Of a stretch of 7,090 nucleotides of DNA, positions 1 through 5,871 are shown piece after piece. Every line of letters begins with the position of its first letter. Positions within the stretch are counted from its first letter, which is position 1. Location of the stretch: positions 1-7,090 of the forward strand of contig PUOZ01000168.1 in NCBI GenBank assembly GCA_003553165.1, written 5' to 3'. The stretch comes from Thioalkalivibrio sp. Its GTDB lineage: Bacteria > Pseudomonadota > Gammaproteobacteria > Ectothiorhodospirales > Ectothiorhodospiraceae. A program made the translations under genes and the position numbers. Below the pieces are notes generated by a model that searched no databases, was not told the origin of the DNA, and saw only the letters and a program-made list of their open reading frames with translations.

Positions 1-660
1 ACGGAGATGCGGGTGGTCAGCGCCCACAAGGGCATCGCCGTGCTGCGTACCGTGGTCACGGGACACGAGGCGCACTCCAGCCAGACCCACCGCGGCGTCA
101 GCGCGGTCGCCACCGCCGCGCGCCTGATCGCACATCTCGATGATCTCGGCCGCCGGCGTGCGGAACACGGCCCCTTCGCGGCCGGTTTCGAACCACCGTA
201 CACGACCATCCACGTGGGTACGGTGCACGGAGGTACCGCCGTCAACATCATTTCCCGTGAATGCAGCTTCGAATGGGATGTCCGCTCCATCCCGGAAGAC
301 GGTCCCGAGGCCATCCTCGAAGGTTTCCGGGAACACTGCCGGACGGCGGTCGAGCCGCAGATGCGTGCCATCGGTCCCGGCAGCGGCGTCGTCACGGAGC
401 TCCTGGTCGAGGCCCCGCCACTGGCACACGAAGACCTCAATCCGGCCATCGAATTGGCATGTCGGTTGGCCGCCGTGGATACTACCGTTCGGGTTCCCTT
501 CGCGGCCGAGGCGGGCCTGTTCCAGCGTGCCGGTCTGCCGAGCGTGATCTGCGGTCCCGGGTCGATCGACCAGGCGCATCAGCCGGATGAGTTCATCGCC
601 CTGGAACAGGTCGAGGCCGGGCTGGGTTTCCAGCGCAGGTTGGTCGAGGCCCTGTCCTGA
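1..660 (+). CDS. argE: Acetylornithine deacetylase, C-terminal part (5' end outside window)
   Basis: This M20-family metallohydrolase removes the acetyl group from N-acetyl-L-ornithine to give ornithine, in cytosolic arginine synthesis. The reading frame is open from base 1, so only the last 219 residues are present and the true start lies upstream. The visible part begins just before the dimerisation ('lid') domain, with TEMRVVSAHKGIAVLR and then GHEAHSS, whose histidine is in the conserved M20 lid-domain motif. The C-terminal catalytic segment follows, with FAAEAGLFQ, then CGPGSIDQAHQPDEF. The histidine of QAHQPDE is the known C-terminal metal ligand in this family. The N-terminal metal ligands are off the window. 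The run GSIDQAHQPDE favours ArgE over the related DapE or generic M20 peptidases. The frame is intact to its TGA. The Nudix gene follows about 40 nt later on the same strand and could be co-transcribed. Confidence 0.93.
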   Translation, partial: TEMRVVSAHKGIAVLRTVVTGHEAHSSQTHRGVSAVATAARLIAHLDDLGRRRAEHGPFAAGFEPPYTTIHVGTVHGGTAVNIISRECSFEWDVRSIPEDGPEAILEGFREHCRTAVEPQMRAIGPGSGVVTELLVEAPPLAHEDLNPAIELACRLAAVDTTVRVPFAAEAGLFQRAGLPSVICGPGSIDQAHQPDEFIALEQVEAGLGFQRRLVEALS

Positions 661-699
661 CCCCTGTGGCCTATCATCCCTTGACCGGTGCCGGTGCCA

Positions 700-1272
700 A
701 TGCCAGATCCGAAGAGCAGCGATCCCGATAACTTCACACGGCGCATTCCCGAGGGCGACGATCGCGGGCGCCTGGTCTGTGACGACTGCGGGTTCATCCA
801 ATACGAGAACCCCCAGATCGTGGTCGGCAGCGTGGCCGCCTGGGAGGGTCGGATTCTCCTGTGCCGGCGGGCCATTCCGCCCCGCAAGGGCTACTGGACG
901 CTTCCCGCCGGCTATCTGGAACTCGGGGAAAGTGCGGAGGCGGGCGCGATGCGGGAGGCCTGGGAAGAGGCGCGGGCCGATCTGGAGATCGACCAGCTTC
1001 TGGCCATCTATTCGATTCCGCGGATCAGCCAGGTGCAGTTGATCTACCGCGCCCGGCTGAAGAGTCCGGCAGTCGAAGCCGGTCCCGAGTCCCAAGAAGT
1101 CGGGCTGTTCCGGTTCGACGAGATTCCGACGGATGACATCGCCTTTCCCTCGGTCCACTGGGCCCTGAAGGATTACCGCGAAACCCTGGGTCAGGCCGTG
1201 TTCGCTCCCCGTTCGGCGCCTGTTGTGAAGGGGCCTCCGATCGCGGTACCCGGAGAGCCGGACCGCAACTGA
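700..1272 (+). CDS. Nudix hydrolase with partial zinc ribbon
   Basis: This is a Nudix pyrophosphohydrolase of the type annotated as ADP-ribose pyrophosphatase or NudC-like. It probably cleaves a nucleoside diphosphate linked to another moiety, but the substrate cannot be read from sequence. Counting from the ATG at 700, a Cys-x2-Cys pair lies at residues 27 and 30 (VCDDCG), followed by YENPQIVVG. The Nudix box spans residues 71-93: G, five residues, E, seven residues, then REAWEEARA. The metal-binding RE..EE core is intact; the family-typical Gly after EEA is Arg here. From memory, close relatives of this subfamily often carry a non-Gly residue there. They also commonly have an earlier CxxC that completes a four-Cys zinc site; it is absent here, where the N-terminus reads DNFTRRIPEGDD. 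GTG at 688 is an alternative start (four more residues). Neither start has a clear Shine-Dalgarno sequence, and an in-frame TGA at 682-684 rules out a longer N-terminus. Confidence 0.88.
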   Translation: MPDPKSSDPDNFTRRIPEGDDRGRLVCDDCGFIQYENPQIVVGSVAAWEGRILLCRRAIPPRKGYWTLPAGYLELGESAEAGAMREAWEEARADLEIDQLLAIYSIPRISQVQLIYRARLKSPAVEAGPESQEVGLFRFDEIPTDDIAFPSVHWALKDYRETLGQAVFAPRSAPVVKGPPIAVPGEPDRN

Positions 1273-1303
1273 AGCTGCCCCTGCACGTTCCGGAGCGGCC
1301 CCG

Positions 1304-1327
1304 CCTACTGTTGATGCAAACAGTGGG
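1304..1327 (+). terminator. Hairpin downstream of the Nudix gene, possible terminator
   Basis: An inverted repeat begins about 30 nt after the Nudix stop codon. ACTGTT (1307-1312) pairs perfectly with AACAGT (1319-1324) around a 6-nt loop, and CCT/GGG extends the stem to nine pairs with one U-G wobble. The sequence after the stem is GATATTACC, not a uridine run, so intrinsic termination is uncertain. It could instead be an mRNA 3'-end stabiliser. Confidence 0.35.
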
Positions 1328-1331
1328 TGAT

Positions 1332-1345
1332 ATTACCTAGGTGAT
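1332..1345. promoter_or_regulatory. Near-perfect palindrome upstream of the PilZ-like gene
   Basis: ATTACCTAGGTGAT is a 14-bp palindrome with one mismatched pair and a perfect 8-bp core, ACCTAGGT (1335-1342). GGTGAT occurs here as a direct repeat, at 1326-1331 and 1340-1345. The site lies in the 187-bp gap between the Nudix and PilZ-like genes, about 115 bp before the PilZ-like start. Dyad symmetry in such a gap could be an operator half-site arrangement, but I cannot match it to a known regulator. The rest of the gap holds the hairpin described separately and no convincing sigma-70 promoter. Confidence 0.22.
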
Positions 1346-1459
1346 CCCCTGTCTTACCTGGGCCTTTGCAGTGGACTAGTTTCACGGTCAGGGGCGAGAA
1401 ACGCGCGCCAGAAAGAGCGTGAACCCGAATCCTCAGGGAGTCCGTCGGCGGAGGTGGCA

Positions 1460-1789
1460 GTGGAACAATTTGACGAAGATTGCATCTGGTTTCGAGCGGA
1501 TGTCTGGCTGGATACCGGTGTGGGCGACCCGATCAAGGTGCAGACCCGCAAGTTGTGCCGCAGCGGCGCCTTCCTGGAGTATGCCGGACCGATTACCGGT
1601 CGCTCGGTGGGGATCATGTTCCCGGAACCGGGCACGCGCGGTGGCGGGCGGCATGTCCATGGCATGGTGGCAGGGCGCTGGCCCGACGGGATATGGATCC
1701 GGTTCAGCCAGGATCTCCGTTCCTCCTCGGAGATGTTGATGCGCAACGGCTTGTCACAGGAAGCACGCGCGCCCAGCCATCGGATCTGA
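1460..1789 (+). CDS. Small PilZ-like domain protein, degenerate motif
   Basis: This 109-residue protein is probably a stand-alone PilZ-like domain; such domains usually bind cyclic di-GMP and control motility, exopolysaccharide or type IV pili. The pattern fits a PilZ beta-barrel: a basic start to the first strand (FRADVWL, residues 11-17), the turn KLCRSGAFLEY (31-41), a hydrophobic strand GRSVGIMF, and a closing strand GIWIRFSQ. The turn aligns with the PilZ signature [D/N]-x-S-x-x-G but reads K-L-C-R-S-G, so the usual Asp/Asn and Ser are missing. No clear RxxxR motif is visible. Nucleotide binding may therefore be lost. GTG at 1460 is preferred because GGAGG (1450-1454) lies 5 nt before it; GTG at 1454 would overlap that site. 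The gene stands alone and converges on the tldE operon across the repeat array. The family call rests on pattern resemblance only. Confidence 0.6.
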   Translation: MEQFDEDCIWFRADVWLDTGVGDPIKVQTRKLCRSGAFLEYAGPITGRSVGIMFPEPGTRGGGRHVHGMVAGRWPDGIWIRFSQDLRSSSEMLMRNGLSQEARAPSHRI

Positions 1790-1816
1790 GTCTCGCGTTA
1801 ACCTGATTGTCACGCG

Positions 1817-2162
1817 CGTATGACCGTCCCTTGTGGGGAAGCGACCCCTCTGTGGGAGGCGAGCCCTCTGTGGAGGCAAGCCCTCTGTGGGAGGCGAGCC
1901 CTCTCGATGATCTGCGTATGGTCGCCCCTTGCGGGAGGCAATCCCTCTGTGGGAGGCGAGCCCTCTCGACGATCTGCGTATGGTCGCCCCTTGCGGGAGG
2001 GAATCCCTCTGTGGGAGGCGAGCCCTCTCGACGATCTGCGTATGGTCGCCCCTTGTGGGAGGCAATCCCTCTGTGGGAGGCGAGCCCTCTCGACGATCTG
2101 CGTATGGTCGCCCCTTGTGGGAGGCAAGCCCTCTGTGGGAGGCGAGCCCTCTCGGCGATCTC
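1817..2162. repeat. REP-like array: 62-bp units built from 18-bp modules
   Basis: Four near-identical 62-bp units begin at 1915, 1977, 2039 and 2101. Each is a 14-bp head (CGTATGGTCGCCCC), two 18-bp modules (TTGYGGGAGGCAATCCCT-like, then CTGTGGGAGGCGAGCCCT) and a 12-bp tail (CTCGACGATCTG). A diverged first unit of 98 bp (1817-1914) has the same head and tail but four modules, so the module occurs 12 times in all. The second module of each unit is invariant; differences cluster in the first module (GCGGG/GTGGG, GGCAA/GGGAA, AAT/AAG). The module has weak internal dyad symmetry (GAGGC/GCCCTC) and resembles the GTGGGAG-type REP elements of gammaproteobacteria. Its site between convergent genes is typical of REP elements. 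No REP-associated transposase (RAYT) gene is in the window. Constant period and no unique spacers exclude CRISPR. Confidence 0.9.
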
Positions 2163-2199
2163 ACGGCGAAAACCCTCGTCCAGAGGCTGGCCTCCCACA
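2134..2199. repeat. Inverted REP pair closing the array
   Basis: The last forward module starts TGTGGGAGGC (2134-2143). After a 46-bp interval its exact reverse complement GCCTCCCACA occurs at 2190-2199. Extended outward, the inverted copy (2182-2199) matches the module over about 18 bp with one mismatch and one bulge. Head-to-head REP pairs of this kind fold into long cruciforms or RNA hairpins and are known as BIME-like arrangements. In a transcript from either flanking gene this would be the largest hairpin in the gap, so it could protect or terminate the 3' ends. Confidence 0.7.
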
Positions 2200-2281
2200 G
2201 TGGCGTCGCGTGCCCCCGCGCCAACCTGACCACCTGCTGAGCTGACGTGATCACCAGGTGAGGCAGTGCCTGGCCCGTTGG

Positions 2282-3598
2282 TCAGAGGGTCAGCGGAAAA
2301 TCCCCGACGAGGGCGCCAGGGAGCAGCGCGGTGCTGGTGGAACGCTGTTCGTAGGTACCGGTGTCGGTCAGCAGTTCCCGCTCGCGGGTCAGGCCCAGCA
2401 GCCCCTCGCCGAGAAGATCGTAGAGACTGACGTCGAAGCGCATCGGTTCCACGGGCGCAAGCATTCTCCCTTCCTCGACCCGGATACAGGCGTAACGGGT
2501 CATGCCGGTGACCGCACAGCGGGCGTGATCGGACAGGTTGCCGTACCACAGGTCCGAGACCAGCAGGCCGTCGCCGACCAGCGCTGCGGCATCGGCCATG
2601 GCCAGATGGCCGGCACCCATCTCCAGACTCGCGGGCCGTTCCGCCGCCGCGTTCACCGGGACGCCGTATTCGCAGCCGGAGCGTGCATCGGCGAGGCATT
2701 CCCGAAAACGCCCCGCCTCGATGAGGGGCACCCGCTCCGGGAGCGTAAAGCCCTGCGGGCCGAAGCGGGGCGCCGTGCCGCCGGCGCAGTGTTCGACGAG
2801 TTCAACGCAGGGATTCAGGGAGGCTGCGCGGTCCGCGAGCCGCAAAAGCGGTGTCTGGCGCGTGCGCAGCGCGCGCAGGCCAAAGCCCTGCCACGCAACC
2901 ACGCCAAGGATCTCGGCCAGCGCAGCGGGCGCCAGGTAGACGCGGTATGCCCCTGGGGGAAGGACCCGCGCCGGGCGGGCCATGATGTCCAACTGGTTTC
3001 GCGTCGCCGCGATCCGGGCCGCCAACGTGTCCGTATCCCACTCGCTCCCGGCGTAGCGGCCTTTCACCGCCTTGTCCGCGCGCTGGTAGAGGCTCCAGTC
3101 GAAGGTGAAGCTCTCGGCCTGGAACCAGTGCCATTGACCGGCGGAGCCGGCGAATCCCCGGTAGAGACGGCCCGCAGCCCAGTGTCCGACCAGATCGAGG
3201 CCGGCAGCGCTTTCCCTGAGGGTAGCCAGCACCTCGTCTGCCTCGGGAAGCCGGCCCGATCGGATGTCGTGGCTCCGGGCGGCCTCCCCCGCATAGGCGA
3301 GGTAGGGATCCTCGGGCACCAGCGGCAGGATCCTGCGCAATTCCGCGAGCAGGGAGCGCAGCGCCGCCGCATCGGTGTCGGGCTCCCCGGACAGCGCCAG
3401 CGCGGCCTCGACATGCCGGCTCCCGCGAATCAGGTCCAACTTGAGACGGGCCTGGGACACATGGCCTGCCTGCCGCACTCGGTTACCGTTCAGGCGCAGG
3501 AAGTCCGACTGTTCCGCCTCGAGGTAGGCGGTGAACGCTTCCCCCGGATCCAACAGTTCCTGCAGGTGCCCGGCAGCACGTTCCAGGATGGCACGCAT
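2282..3598 (-). CDS. tldE: TldE/PmbA-family protein, partner of TldD
   Basis: This 438-residue protein is the non-catalytic partner in the TldD/TldE protease, a cytosolic heteromeric complex known to finish microcin B17 and to degrade unfolded peptides such as the CcdA antitoxin. The C-terminal domain gives the assignment: VSDLWYGNLSD (347-357), GMTRYACIRVEEG (365-377), then a final strand ending VGDFPLTL. This matches the pattern 'DLWY...TGMTRDG...I.(D/E)G' that I know from PmbA/TldE. There is no HExxxH zinc motif, as expected for TldE. Length is near the usual 440-450. The ATG at 3598-3596 is chosen because it overlaps the tldD stop codon by one base (TGATG), which implies coupled re-initiation; there is no strong Shine-Dalgarno. 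A 15-residue extension upstream is open but would lie inside tldD. The N-terminal two thirds is divergent from the enterobacterial protein as I remember it. Confidence 0.88.
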   Translation of the reverse strand: MRAILERAAGHLQELLDPGEAFTAYLEAEQSDFLRLNGNRVRQAGHVSQARLKLDLIRGSRHVEAALALSGEPDTDAAALRSLLAELRRILPLVPEDPYLAYAGEAARSHDIRSGRLPEADEVLATLRESAAGLDLVGHWAAGRLYRGFAGSAGQWHWFQAESFTFDWSLYQRADKAVKGRYAGSEWDTDTLAARIAATRNQLDIMARPARVLPPGAYRVYLAPAALAEILGVVAWQGFGLRALRTRQTPLLRLADRAASLNPCVELVEHCAGGTAPRFGPQGFTLPERVPLIEAGRFRECLADARSGCEYGVPVNAAAERPASLEMGAGHLAMADAAALVGDGLLVSDLWYGNLSDHARCAVTGMTRYACIRVEEGRMLAPVEPMRFDVSLYDLLGEGLLGLTRERELLTDTGTYEQRSTSTALLPGALVGDFPLTL

Positions 3599-5055
3599 CA
3601 GGAACCGCCACCGCCGAACACGGCGACATCCCGAAACAGGCACGGCGGGGAGGCGTGACCGACCGCGATCATCTGGTTGGGCTCGCCCTTGCCGCAGGTG
3701 CCGACGCCCATCACGCGCAAACTCGCGGTATTCCCGACCCCCGCGAGGCTGCGCCAGAAACCGGACGAGATGCCGCGGTAGCCCGGATTCCGGACCAGAC
3801 CCCGCCGTTCACCGCCCTCGATCCGCCACCCCATCTCGCAGCCGAACTGGAACTTGTTGCGGGAATCGTCGATGGACCAGGAACGGTTCGTATCCATCAG
3901 GACGCCCTGTTCGATCCGACCCATCAGTTCCTCCAGGCTGCTGTCCCCGGGTTCCAGGTTCAGATTCGCCATGCGGTCGATCGGGGGGCGATTCCAGGAA
4001 CTGGCGCGCGCGCAGGCGACTCCGGGCAACCCGGACCGCGCCTGGGATGTCGCGCCGCCGAGGCCGCGCAGCAGGATGCCGTCGCGGATCAACCAGTCCC
4101 TTTCGGCCCGTGTGCCGGCGTCGTCGTAGGCGTACGAGGCGAGTTCGCCGGGCACCGCGGGATCGAAGGTTACATTGAGCAGCTCGGAGCCGTATTGGTA
4201 CGTTCCAAACATGTCCGCGGTCACGAAACTGGTGCCCGCATAGTTGCGCTCGTCGCCCAGAATGCGATCGAGTTCCAGCGGGTGGCCGATGCTCTCGTGA
4301 ATCTGCAGCGTCATTTGCCCCGGCATGAGTAACAGGTCCATGGTGCCGCTCGGGCATTCGGGAGCATCCAGGAGCGCCAGCGCCTCGCCGGCGATGCGCT
4401 CGGGCTGCTGGTCCAGTTCCAGGATGTCGAGCCGCTCCAGTCCTCCCTGTCCGCCCAGATCGGGACCGAAGCTGCGGATCTGGGTCTCGGTACCACGGTT
4501 TGCAACTGCCCGCAGCCAGGGCATGAGGACGTGCTGTCGCTGCCAGATCTCGCCACCGCTGGCGGAAACCAGCAGGGTTTCGCGGTCGTGATAGGCGAGC
4601 CCCGCCGACCAATCGACAATCGCATCGTGGATCTTCATGCGCAGCGCCAGGTCCAGCAGGCGCTCCAGCTTCACCCCGGTGGTCAGGCTGTGCCAGGGTT
4701 TTTCCAGGGGGGATCGGTAGGTTCCGTGGGCGGTGACGCGCGCGAGTTGAGCCGGATCGACCAGTTGCAGGGCAGCGGTGCGGCGGGCCCAGGCGCGGGC
4801 GCGCTCCGTTGCCATCCGGAGGCCGGCTGCCGAAAGGTCCGTGGTCGCCCCGTAGCCGACACCGCGGCCCTCGACCACGGTGATCATCAGGCCGCTATCC
4901 CGTGAGAGCCGGACGGGCTCGACGACGCCGCGGCGTACCGACAGCGTCTCCGCCGAGTCGTCGACCAGGCGCAGCGACCAGTCGTCCACCGGCGGCGCCA
5001 GCGCGCGGAAACGGCGCGCTGCCGTTTGGAGCCGTTCCTGGCCTTCAGTGCTCAT
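3598..5055 (-). CDS. tldD: TldD-family zinc metalloprotease
   Basis: This 485-residue protein is the catalytic subunit of the TldD/TldE protease, family U62/M103-like. The known complex encloses the active site, so only extended peptides are cut. The zinc motif HESIGH is at residues 253-258, inside LQIHESIGHPLELDRILG. The third ligand expected for the family is the cysteine of GVGTCGKGEPNQ, Cys454 here. The segment NYAGTSFVTADMFG after the zinc motif and the C-terminal NPGYRGISSGFWRSLAGVG also fit TldD. All catalytic residues I would expect are present, so the enzyme looks active. The ATG at 5055 shares ATGA with the stop of the upstream membrane-protein gene (4-nt overlap), and the TGA overlaps the tldE start by one base. 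In E. coli, tldD and tldE are unlinked; here they are adjacent, which supports an obligate complex. The natural substrate is not evident. Confidence 0.93.
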   Translation of the reverse strand: MSTEGQERLQTAARRFRALAPPVDDWSLRLVDDSAETLSVRRGVVEPVRLSRDSGLMITVVEGRGVGYGATTDLSAAGLRMATERARAWARRTAALQLVDPAQLARVTAHGTYRSPLEKPWHSLTTGVKLERLLDLALRMKIHDAIVDWSAGLAYHDRETLLVSASGGEIWQRQHVLMPWLRAVANRGTETQIRSFGPDLGGQGGLERLDILELDQQPERIAGEALALLDAPECPSGTMDLLLMPGQMTLQIHESIGHPLELDRILGDERNYAGTSFVTADMFGTYQYGSELLNVTFDPAVPGELASYAYDDAGTRAERDWLIRDGILLRGLGGATSQARSGLPGVACARASSWNRPPIDRMANLNLEPGDSSLEELMGRIEQGVLMDTNRSWSIDDSRNKFQFGCEMGWRIEGGERRGLVRNPGYRGISSGFWRSLAGVGNTASLRVMGVGTCGKGEPNQMIAVGHASPPCLFRDVAVFGGGGS

Positions 5056-5669
5056 GGGCGGCGCTCGTGGCTATTGGTGTCGCGCAGGGCGTTGCCGCTG
5101 CGCGCATCCGGGATTTCGAGCAGGCGCGATTCGGGGATCAAGCGTGGCTGGGCCTCGGCATCCGGCAGGTTCCGGCGCCGCGCCTCCTGGCGCAGCCGCA
5201 GCAGGTAACCTGCCACGGCGCCGCCGGAGGAACTGATCAGGAGCACCCCCAGAGAGAGGAACTGGGTCAGCAGCAGGAGCGTCCCCAATCCGGCAATACC
5301 CGCAAAAGCCGAGTACAGCTTCACATTGGAGCGGCTTCGGATCCGGTTCGTTTCGCGCTGAACCTGCCGGTGCATGTTCTGGACCGTCTTGACGCGCTGT
5401 TCCGCGGTCAGCCGCTTGTGCCGTTCCCGCTCTCTGGCCAGGTGGTTCTCGGCGCGGAGCAGGGCCTCTGCCTTGTGTCCACGGGCGAGCGACGCCAGCC
5501 AAAGGGCCGCGAACAGGGCGAGGGCGATCCCCAGCGCCGCGAAGGTCAGGGCGGCGTCGGTGGAGCCCGTGCGCCACCAGGCGTACAGCAGCAGGGCCGT
5601 GACCGCCTGCACGAGGACCAGGCCGAGAAACAATTTGAGGATCAGCGGGATGCGCAACCAGTTACTCAA
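5052..5669 (-). CDS. Unrecognised four-helix membrane protein, first gene of the tldD-tldE operon
   Basis: I do not recognise the family. From the TTG at 5669 it has 205 residues. Two hydrophobic segments come first (about 9-31 and 41-62), then a long basic, charged helix rich in Arg, Lys, Glu and Gln (about 63-117, likely coiled coil), then two more hydrophobic segments (about 118-136 and 137-158, with a GGAVAGYLL turn-helix), and a polar tail. By the positive-inside rule the central helix and both ends are probably cytoplasmic. The stop overlaps the tldD start by 4 nt, so it is probably co-translated with tldD and may anchor or feed the protease at the inner membrane; this is inference from context. 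TTG is preferred because GGGAGGG (5684-5678) lies 8 nt before it. The frame stays open to an ATG at 5759 (235 residues), but that start has no ribosome binding site and adds a low-complexity polar leader. Confidence 0.75.
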   Translation of the reverse strand: MSNWLRIPLILKLFLGLVLVQAVTALLLYAWWRTGSTDAALTFAALGIALALFAALWLASLARGHKAEALLRAENHLARERERHKRLTAEQRVKTVQNMHRQVQRETNRIRSRSNVKLYSAFAGIAGLGTLLLLTQFLSLGVLLISSSGGAVAGYLLRLRQEARRRNLPDAEAQPRLIPESRLLEIPDARSGNALRDTNSHERRP

Positions 5670-5677
5670 TCGCTTGT

Positions 5678-5684
5678 CCCTCCC
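5678..5684 (-). promoter_or_regulatory. Strong Shine-Dalgarno that decides a TTG start
   Basis: On the minus strand the bases read GGGAGGG, 8 nt before TTG at 5669-5667. It is the best ribosome binding site near the start of the membrane-protein gene and the main reason to place the start there and not at the ATG at 5759. A weak -10-like TAGACT lies around 5764-5769 on the minus strand; if used, transcription would begin about at the ATG, also favouring the TTG. Confidence 0.55.
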
Positions 5685-5871
5685 GAATGCCGTTGCTGGA
5701 TGATCTTTGCGTTGCGGGCCCGGGGCGCCGGAAGATCGGCCTTCCCCATATCTGTGCATCCCGAGTCTAGCAGGTCGAGCAGGGGACCTCGGGCCGCCTC
5801 GACGGACTCGTGCCGGTCCTGTGCGAGAATGGCACGGGCGTGGTCAAACCGGCTTGGGTATTTCAGGGCGC

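Larger units (their letters stand above)
1790..2281. other. Gene-free gap between convergent genes, holding the repeat array
   Basis: This 492-bp stretch separates the 3' ends of the PilZ-like gene (plus) and tldE (minus). The repeat array fills 1817-2162, and an inverted module follows at 2182-2199. Long open frames exist here on both strands, but they follow from the repeat having no stop codons and show no family resemblance. The remainder (2200-2281) contains small inverted repeats: GTGATCAC (2247-2254), CACCTG/CAGGTG (2231-2236 with 2255-2260) and CCAGG/CCTGG (2254-2258 with 2269-2273). None is followed by a T-run on either strand, so no intrinsic terminator is called, although one is expected between converging transcripts. 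Confidence 0.75.

Noticed and set aside
1915..2162. CRISPR array
   Set aside because: The period is constant at 62 bp but the whole unit is repeated, with no unique spacers and no cas genes.
2231..2273. Intrinsic terminator for tldE from the CACCTG/CAGGTG or CCAGG/CCTGG inverted repeats
   Set aside because: Stems are only 5-6 bp and no T-run follows on either strand.
1704..2699. 331-codon open frame on the minus strand across the repeats and the end of the tldE region, and the similar 1754-2254 and 1810-2127 frames
   Set aside because: They consist largely of the repeat read in shifting frames (recurrent ERARLPQR, GRPYAD) and overlap well-supported coding sequence; openness is explained by the stop-free 62-bp unit.
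2258..3658. 466-codon plus-strand open frame opposite tldE
   Set aside because: It mirrors the tldE coding sequence, while the minus strand gives clear TldE motifs such as DLWY and GMTR.
2282..5669. RiPP (microcin-like) biosynthetic cluster around tldD-tldE
   Set aside because: No precursor peptide, cyclodehydratase, dehydrogenase or exporter is visible on either side within the window; TldD/TldE alone does not show such a cluster.
5707..5871. 55-residue N-terminal extension of the six-cysteine protein
   Set aside because: The extension overlaps the likely control region of the divergent operon and reads as low-complexity Arg/Pro/Gly noise; the ATG at 5872 begins the protein-like sequence.
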